Source: Ceratobasidium sp. AG-K
Taxonomy: Eukaryota; Basidiomycota; Agaricomycetes; Cantharellales; Ceratobasidiaceae
Direction of reading: 5' to 3'
Length of the DNA stretch: 64,000 bases
Assembly (NCBI GenBank): GCA_037039685.1
Contig: JAWNGF010000012.1
Location: 744,001-808,000 of the forward strand
The notes beneath the pieces were generated by a model that searched no databases, was not told the origin of the DNA, and saw only the letters and a program-made list of their open reading frames with translations. Below, piece after piece: positions 58,126 to 64,000 of this stretch (within the stretch, counting starts at the first letter, position 1; each line of letters starts with the position of its first letter). A program made the translations under genes and the position numbers.

Positions 58126-59470
58126 CCTTCTTGGTGTCAAGAGTCTTTGTCAGGGCAGGCACTTTGGTGTGGGCGTTTTTACATCGCTTTGGCTGTGGGG
58201 CATTGAGCCCAGCGGCAGCCTGGGCAAGTTGAGCGGCCTTCTCAGCGGCAAGCTGGGCGACTTGGGCAGGCTTATTGGCGGTGGCACAGGCATTCTTCAC
58301 AGCAATAGTTGCTGCTCGCTTTTGCGCTGAGGTCACGTTCTTGGCAAGGTCCGTAACTTGCGCAGAGTAGTCGGCATCCCAGGAGTCTTGCTGGACTAGT
58401 TTTGCCTGCGATTTGGGGTCAGACGCGCACACAATGATGCTGGGTGGGGCTTACTGGCTCCCTTGTGTTGCCAGCCCCCTCCCCACCTGTGGCCGACCCT
58501 ACGTTCTTGCCCTTTGGTTTAGATGCAACGGGCTCCTTGACCTCTTTGAGTTTGCTTTTGGACTTGTCTTTGGACTTGTCCTCAACCTTGCCTCCATCCT
58601 CAACTTCAGACAAGTCTAAGGAATTGGCCTCGGGCTCGGGTGCCTTGTGTTTCTACAAAAGCTGGTGAGCAACTGTAAGGGCAGGTATCTTAATCTTACC
58701 TTGTTTCCCTTTGTTCCAGTGGCAACCGGCGCAACCTTCTGTCCGTCTTTTGCTGCTCCCTTTTCCTTGTATTGATTGTTAGTAATGTATTCTTATCAAT
58801 TAATGTGAATACATGCCTTGTTGTTGGTCATGTTAGTGGCGGGTGGTGGGACAACCGTGTCCGGGGTGTCCTCATTGACATTGCTTTCCTCTTCCTGGAT
58901 TGGAGTGACTTTCTGCTTCTGTTTGGTGCTGTTAGTTAGGCAGAAATGCGCTGGCGCAATCACTTACCTTGGTCACCTTGCCCTTTGTGGTCAAAGGCGG
59001 CGCCTCTTTGCTTTCCGAGTCCATAGGATTGTCAGGCTCAACTGCCAGGGCTTTTTGGTTCTAGTGAAATGGTAAGTAGGTATAGCACTGGTTGAGGGAA
59101 AGACTCACCTTCTTTTTGCCATTAGTGGCTACCGGCGCAGGCGGAGCTGGCACTTCAACGGGCGTAGCGATTTCGCTTTCCTTGCGGTTTCCCTCCAAGG
59201 TCTTGGTTTTCTACCAAGACGGCATCAGTAAATTAACTAAATATAGTACTGAACACTCACCTTTACCACTTTAACTGGCGCATCATCCTCAGAGTTGATT
59301 GCTTCCTCCATGTCTGGAGTCTTGTGTTTCTAAGTTGCTATCAGAATCATTTTGGGAAGGTTGTATAGAATTATACATACCTTGGAGGACTTGTTGCCCG
59401 TGTTGACATTGTCTGTAGTATCCTAAAATCATATTAGGATCAAATAAGGAGAATATAACTGACTTAATGA

Positions 59471-59927
59471 TGTTGTAAGCTTCTTCTTGGTGGCTATGAG
59501 AGGAGCCGCGATGGAGAGTGGATGCCACTAAGACCTAAGTGACCTCTTGAGCCGCAACACACTTAAGCGTCTGTAGGCTCTTGAGGGTAGGGGTGGTTCC
59601 AAGTGTCACTCAAGGGAGATGTTAGACGAGACAAAACAAGCTGGGGTTACCAGGCTTGTTGATCCTCTATATATATTCAGAAAAAGACCGAGTCATACAT
59701 GACGCAGCCACACGAGTCATACATAAAAGCCAGTCAGGAGTGTCCGAGTGAGTCATGCTGTATAAACAGACATGACTCGTACAAAGCACAGCCGCGTTAC
59801 ACAATGTAACAGAATAACCACAAGAAGGTGGCAACGCGGCAAACGGAAACAGGGAACGTAACACAAAGAGGGAAGACAGGCGGGCACAACAATGGGCGAG
59901 TCCGATGGAGTGAGCTAGCTCACAACA
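59471..59927 (-). repeat. 3' LTR of LTR-4
   Basis: 457 bp, on plus TGTTGTAAGC to GCTCACAACA. It is clearly related to the 459-bp LTRs of LTR-3. The complement of a polypurine tract (TTACTCCCCCCTA) follows at 59928. Confidence 0.9.
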
Positions 59928-59968
59928 TTACTCCCCCCTAAGTGTCTGTTTGGGGGACCTGAACCGAT

Positions 59969-60733
59969 CTACTGTACTGGGCAGTCCCTTTCCTTCTTTA
60001 GCATATGCTCTTCCAACCCCTCCTCATCCTCCAAGGTCAGGTCGATGGGATTGAAGCTGGTATTTCCTGGTTTGTCCAAGAATTTCTCCCATTCTTCCCA
60101 GGTTTCCTCCTTCGTCCAGTCTGCCTTGGTCCAGTCCAAAACCCTCTTCTGGACCTCCACAAACTCCTCATCCCACTGTTGCACATCGGGCTCTGCCTCC
60201 TTCCATGCCGACACGTCAGTCTCCTCCCTCTTCCACCAGTAAGGTTCCCATTCAATCTTCTCCTTCTGGTATCTGCCCCTCTCCATCCTCCAGTCGCTCA
60301 GGTCCTTCTCGTAGTTGGCATCCCAAGCGTCGTTCCACCTGGGTCGGAGTGTTGGTGGTCTACCATCATATCCTTGCACCCACTTGCTTGAGTATGCCCC
60401 TTCTTGTCCCCATTCCACAACTCCGAGCATATGGGTGGAGAGGAGGACAACCTCCGAAACCTGGAACGCTGCGCACCCTCGACAAACAAAGATGTCCCTT
60501 CGTAGGAGTTGCATGCGTGTCGGCCATTTCTTTCCGACCCACTGGAACTCTCCCAGGTCCGAGTGCAAAATATTGTCCGACGCCCTAAAGTGCATTCTGC
60601 CAGAGCTTTGTTGGGACCTTTTGAAGACGTAGAGAGCGGCCCCAGCATCCTGGATTCTTGCCATAGCGAATGCTGGTCCTTCCAGAACGCGGGTGAGGTT
60701 GCTGGCAATGGTGGAGCGGGTGACGGCAGGCAT
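59969..60733 (-). CDS. Extra 254-codon ORF after pol in LTR-4 (intact)
   Basis: It starts at ATG 60733 (MPAVTRSTIASN) and is open for 254 codons, ending KKERDCPVQ. The LTR-3 copy has the same length. The conserved block is HSDLGEFQWVGKKWPT, then CRGCAAFQVSEVVLLSTHM, then GVVEWGQEGAYSSKW. The C-terminal half is rich in Trp, Glu and Lys (WKREETDVSAWKEAEPDVQQW, then DWTKADWTKEETWEEWE). The CxxC pair (VCRGC) could bind metal, which is inference. No signal peptide, membrane segment or known enzyme motif. It overlaps the pol frame, open to 60298, by 436 bases. Conservation lies in this frame, not in the pol frame. Confidence 0.8.
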   Translation of the reverse strand: MPAVTRSTIASNLTRVLEGPAFAMARIQDAGAALYVFKRSQQSSGRMHFRASDNILHSDLGEFQWVGKKWPTRMQLLRRDIFVCRGCAAFQVSEVVLLSTHMLGVVEWGQEGAYSSKWVQGYDGRPPTLRPRWNDAWDANYEKDLSDWRMERGRYQKEKIEWEPYWWKREETDVSAWKEAEPDVQQWDEEFVEVQKRVLDWTKADWTKEETWEEWEKFLDKPGNTSFNPIDLTLEDEEGLEEHMLKKERDCPVQ

Positions 60734-63700
60734 TGTCGGCAACAGAGAAGATTAAGTGAGTAGAGCGAGGAGCAAAGTTTGGAGTAGTTGCAAGTTTTGC
60801 AGATATCACTACCGGTTGTTCCCCTCCTCCCTTTTATCTTTCCTGGGACATAGTTGGACGGTGTTGGAGCCTCAGGGTGTCGGCGTAGCAAGTCCTTGAT
60901 GATCTTGGACAGGTGGCCAAAATCTTCTGCCCTTTGTTCTGTGTCTTCTTCGTCCCCATAACCCTTCCATCTGACCCTGTAGAAAAGCCCGTCCTTTGTT
61001 GCCTTCCAATCCATGATTTTTTCTACTTCGTATTCCTCTTCTCCTTCTTCCGTTATGATCGGCGGTGGTTGGGGTTGGTTACGGCTGAATTCAGTGTCCT
61101 CTTTGTAAGGGCTGAGCAAATCGATGTGAAAAACGGGGTGCACCCTCATTGTTGCCGGCAAATCGAGCTCATAAGCGTGTGACCCTATCTTTTGCTTCAC
61201 AATAAATGGCCCGTGCTTTTTGTTATCCAATTTCTTTGACGGTCTTTTTGTTTGAATGTTCTTTCCCAGCAGCCATACTAGATCTCCTTCTTGGTACTCT
61301 TTCTTTGGCTCTTCTTCTGGGAGCCTCTGGGTTTCCATTGATGCAATTGCTTCATTGTGGATTTTACGCCATTTTCCTGTGATGTTGTTTGCTTCCAGAA
61401 CCGCTGATTCTTCTGCTGAGATGTTCCACAGTGGTTCCCTCCCGTAGACAATTTCGAAAGGGGAACTACCTGTTACGCAGTGCTTGTGTAGATTATAGCT
61501 GAATTCCGCAATTGGTAATAAGTCCGCCCAATCATCCTGCCGGTAGTTGACAAACAATCGTAGCCAGCCTGCCATCCATTGATTGATTCTCTCCGTTATT
61601 CCATCTGTTTGGGGGTGGTAGGCCGTACTGAACCCTGGGCTAGTTCCAATTTTCTCATAAATGGCTCTCATAAGTTTGGAATTGAAAGTAGTCCCTCGGT
61701 CTGAGATCGTGCTCTTTGGAAAACCGTGCAGTTTCCAAACATTTGTGATGAAAAGATTTGCAAGGTCGCTTGCCGTGTGAGATTCTTTGCAGGGTATGAA
61801 GTGCGCCATTCTTGAGAATCGGTCCACCACTACTAAGATGCTATCTGATCCTCTGGATTTTGGTAATTTCACTATGAAGTTGAACGCTATGTCCTCCCAC
61901 GGTCCTTTTGGAATCTCCAGAGGCTTGACCGGAACTATTGATTTTGATCCCTTTGTCCGTTGGCAAGTTTCACAGGATTCCACGTATCTGTTTACGCTTT
62001 GCTTCATTCCCGGCCAGAAGTATCTTCTCGATATTAGTTCCAACGTTCTAGCTTGTTCTTGATGACCCGCAATTTTTGAGTCGTGGTGGACTTGCATGAT
62101 GGCTAGCCTGGCTTCTTTATCTTTGGGCACGTAAATTCTTCCCTTGAACCATAAAAGTCCCTCTTTGAAATCGTATTCTTTTGCACTGTGTTGTAGGGCT
62201 TTTGGTAGCGTTTCTCTTGATTTGCAGAGTTCTTTGATTTGTGCCAACCCTTCGTCTGTTTCCTGTGCTTCCTTGATAGTCTCTATGATGTCTGTGTCTA
62301 CTTCTCCCATAAACCCTTTGAACCTTTCGACAGATATCATAACTTGTTCAGGCATGGGCGTGTCTTCATGGTCTGCCCGTCTTGACTATAGGTCTGATTT
62401 AGATGACAAGATGCCAGGGCGGTATATGATGTCAAAGTTATAAGAGGTAAGCAACTGGTGCCATCTTGCGTGTCAACGGTTGAATGTTCTTGCTTCCTTC
62501 CAGAACTGTAGGTTCCTATGATCGGTGTAGATGGTGATAGGGTCCTTTGTTCCTTCAAGGTACAGCCTCCAGTGTGTTAAGGATTCTATAATCGCCATAA
62601 GTTCTTTATTGTGGACGTCGTAGTTGAGCTGAGCCTTGTTGAAAGATTTTGAAAGAAAGGCAATAGGGTGTAGGTAGCCATCATCTTGCCTTTGTCACAG
62701 GATTGCTCCCATTGCTACTCCACTTGCGTCTGTTTCCAAGAAAAAGGGTTTGTCCGAGTTTGGATGGCGTAGAGTTGGTTCCTTGCTGATTTCCGCTTTT
62801 AGGGATTCAAACGCTTCCTGTTGATCGTTTCCCCATTCCCATTTGTTCTCCTTTCTTGTCAAGCTTGTCAGGGGTTTTGCTAATCGGCTGAAATTTGGTA
62901 CAAATCTCTGGTAGAAATTTGCGAATCCTAGGAATGCTTGGACCTGCTTGACTGTTTTTGGTTCCTTCCATTCCTTTATTGCCTTGACTTTTTCTTCATC
63001 CATAGAGATGCCCGAATTGCTGATTCCAAGTCCAGTGTATGTCAATTTGGTGACAAAGAATTCGCATTTTGGAAGCTTCGCGAAAAGATTTTCCTCCAGT
63101 AAGATTTTTAGTACTCTTCTGACATCCACGGTATGTTGGCTTCTGTCCTTAGAGAAAACTAGGATGTCATCAATGTAAACTATGACACACACGTCAATAA
63201 GATCATGGAAAATGTGATTCATATATCTCTGGAAGATGGCGGGCGCGTTTTTTAGTCCAAAAGGCATGACAACGTATTCGAATAGTCCTTCTTTTGTTCT
63301 GAAAGCTGTTTTCCATTGCTCGCCTTCCCTAATTCTGATATTGTTGAAGCCCATGCGTAGATCGATCTTGGAGAAAATTTTTGCGTCCTTGATTTTATCC
63401 AGGAGATCTTCCATTGGAGGCATTGGGAATCTGTCGTCCTTTGTCATGGCATTTACTCCTCTGAGGTCTTGAACAAGTCGTAGTTGGCGTACTGCCCCTG
63501 GATTTTTTTGATTGATAGGTTTTTTGACAAAGAAACAAGGTGATGCGATAGGTGACTTGCTTGGTCAAATCTTTCCTGCTGCGATTTCTTCATCCAGGTA
63601 CTCTCTTAGTGCAATTGATTCTGCTGGAGAGAGTGGGATAGGCCTGGCCGGTTTCGGCCGTTCAGCTCCTTCCTTGAAGTCAATGGCGCAGTCGTATGGA

Positions 63701-63942
63701 TGATGATCTGGGATCCTTTTGAACTTCTCTTCACTGAAGACATCGGCAAATTCCTTGAATTCCTCGGGTAGGTCGTCTATGGAGGCCGTTTTTGCTTGGA
63801 TGGGTTCTGGCCGCCACAATATGTGCTTCGTTTTCCAGTCGATGACCAGGTTTGCTTTTTCTAACCATTCTAGTCCTAGGATAAGCTTAGTTTCCCCAGT
63901 AGGCATAGCAAAGAAGACTTGTTTGAAGGTTCTTCCTTCCAC
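60298..63942 (-). pseudogene. LTR-4 pol: protease part, RT, RNase H, integrase, chromodomain
   Basis: The frame enters at the protease-RT linker (LILGLEWLEKANLVIDWK). RT has LRMGFNNIRIREGEQW and an intact YIDD, unlike LTR-3. RNase H has LETDASGVAMG (Asp kept). Integrase has HHDSKIAGHQEQARTLEL...CETCQ and VVVDRFSRMAHF, SDRGTTFNSK, HPQTDGITER. The chromodomain is EKIMDWKATKDGLFYRVRWKGYG. Stops occur at about 63565 (TGA where LTR-3 has CGA), 62695, and near 62470 and 62390. From 62355 to 60298 the frame is open and runs over the next ORF. Confidence 0.88.
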
Positions 63943-64000
63943 GTCTAGTTCCAGCTTAGCTTTGAAGCGTATTTGGTGAGAGAGTTCCTTTCCCTGGATA

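Larger units (their letters stand above)
50893..59330 (-). pseudogene. Cargo gene of CACTG-2: modular Lys-rich protein, split by LTR-2
   Basis: Minus-strand short exons lie between 59330 and 58131 and resume at 51172-50940 after LTR-2. Several introns start GTAAG or GTGAG directly after AAG (Lys) and the next exon often begins with Lys or Asn codons. Exon contents are Lys/Glu/Pro-rich: VKVVK, TKTLEGNRKESEIATPVEVP, LAVEPDNPMDSESKEAPP, VEDGGKVEDKSKDKSKSKL and AAEKAAQLAQAAAGLNAPQPKR. The end (KTLDTKKELVELV) is joined across LTR-2 by the CCTTC duplication. It matches the end of the CACTG-1 gene. A charged, probably disordered nuclear protein is inferred. Function unknown. Confidence 0.5.
43404..59470. 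mobile_element. CACTG-2: second CACTG transposon, split by three Gypsy elements
   Basis: It starts CACTGTGGACCCCCC at 43404. Pieces 43404-43944, 50893-51172 and 58131-59465 align in order with CACTG-1 (22411-22948, 22949-23208 and onward). It is cut by LTR-1 (duplication GATGG), LTR-2 (duplication CCTTC) and LTR-4 (left flank AATGA). The right end lies beyond the window. It is longer in its gene region than CACTG-1. Confidence 0.75.
59471..64000 (-). mobile_element. LTR-4: Gypsy chromovirus-type retrotransposon (family A), cut by the window end
   Basis: Its 3' LTR is 59471-59927 and the rest of the element runs to the window end. The left flank AATGA (59466-59470) is the expected target duplication; the other copy lies outside. 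It is a diverged copy of the LTR-3 family with a less damaged pol and an intact extra ORF. Confidence 0.9.

Overview
The window comes from a filamentous basidiomycete, most likely an Agaricomycete of the Rhizoctonia/Ceratobasidium type. The evidence is a sugar-transporter gene with ten short GT-AG introns, several protein families I recognise as repeated in Agaricomycete genomes, and a dense nest of LINEs, chromodomain Gypsy elements and TIR transposons. The organism call is inference; no search was possible.

Layout. 1-6357 has no convincing gene, only small hairpin or fold-back repeats and one weak Ser/Arg-rich ORF. 6358-8462 (minus) is the only intact host gene, a 522-residue MFS sugar transporter. 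From 10153 to 40762 everything lies inside one nested structure. A TA-flanked TIR element (10153-40762) was hit by a LINE (LINE-B, 10370-39939, 14-bp target duplication). LINE-B was then hit three times. Its 5' leader holds a head-to-tail run of three TA-flanked elements (10401-11033, 11036-19545, 19548-20845). Its ORF1 holds a second, 5'-truncated LINE (LINE-A, 20938-25886), itself broken by a CACTG-ended transposon (22411-24798) and a MITE (24845-25091). Its ORF2 holds a Gypsy element (LTR-3, 28751-35981). Removing the insertions leaves a LINE-B of about 6.9 kb and restores reading frames across the joints.

Downstream are a pogo-like MITE (40776-41315), a decayed F-box-type gene (41450-43397), and a second CACTG transposon starting at 43404. 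That transposon is split by two near-identical chromodomain Gypsy elements in opposite orientation (LTR-1 minus 43945-50887; LTR-2 plus 51178-58125) and by a fourth Gypsy element (LTR-4, 59471 to beyond 64000, same family as LTR-3).

The most interesting items are: (i) the 8.5-kb element 11036-19545, with CACCGCTGCCCC ends, TA target duplication and two multi-intron genes of unrecognised superfamily; (ii) a 254-codon extra ORF after pol in LTR-3 and LTR-4, same length in both and overlapping the open pol frame; (iii) extra 5' ORFs (a coiled-coil ORF plus an overlapping 83-codon ORF) in LTR-1 and LTR-2; (iv) CpG-deamination damage that repeatedly turned CGA into TGA and catalytic Asp into Asn, consistent with methylation-type silencing.
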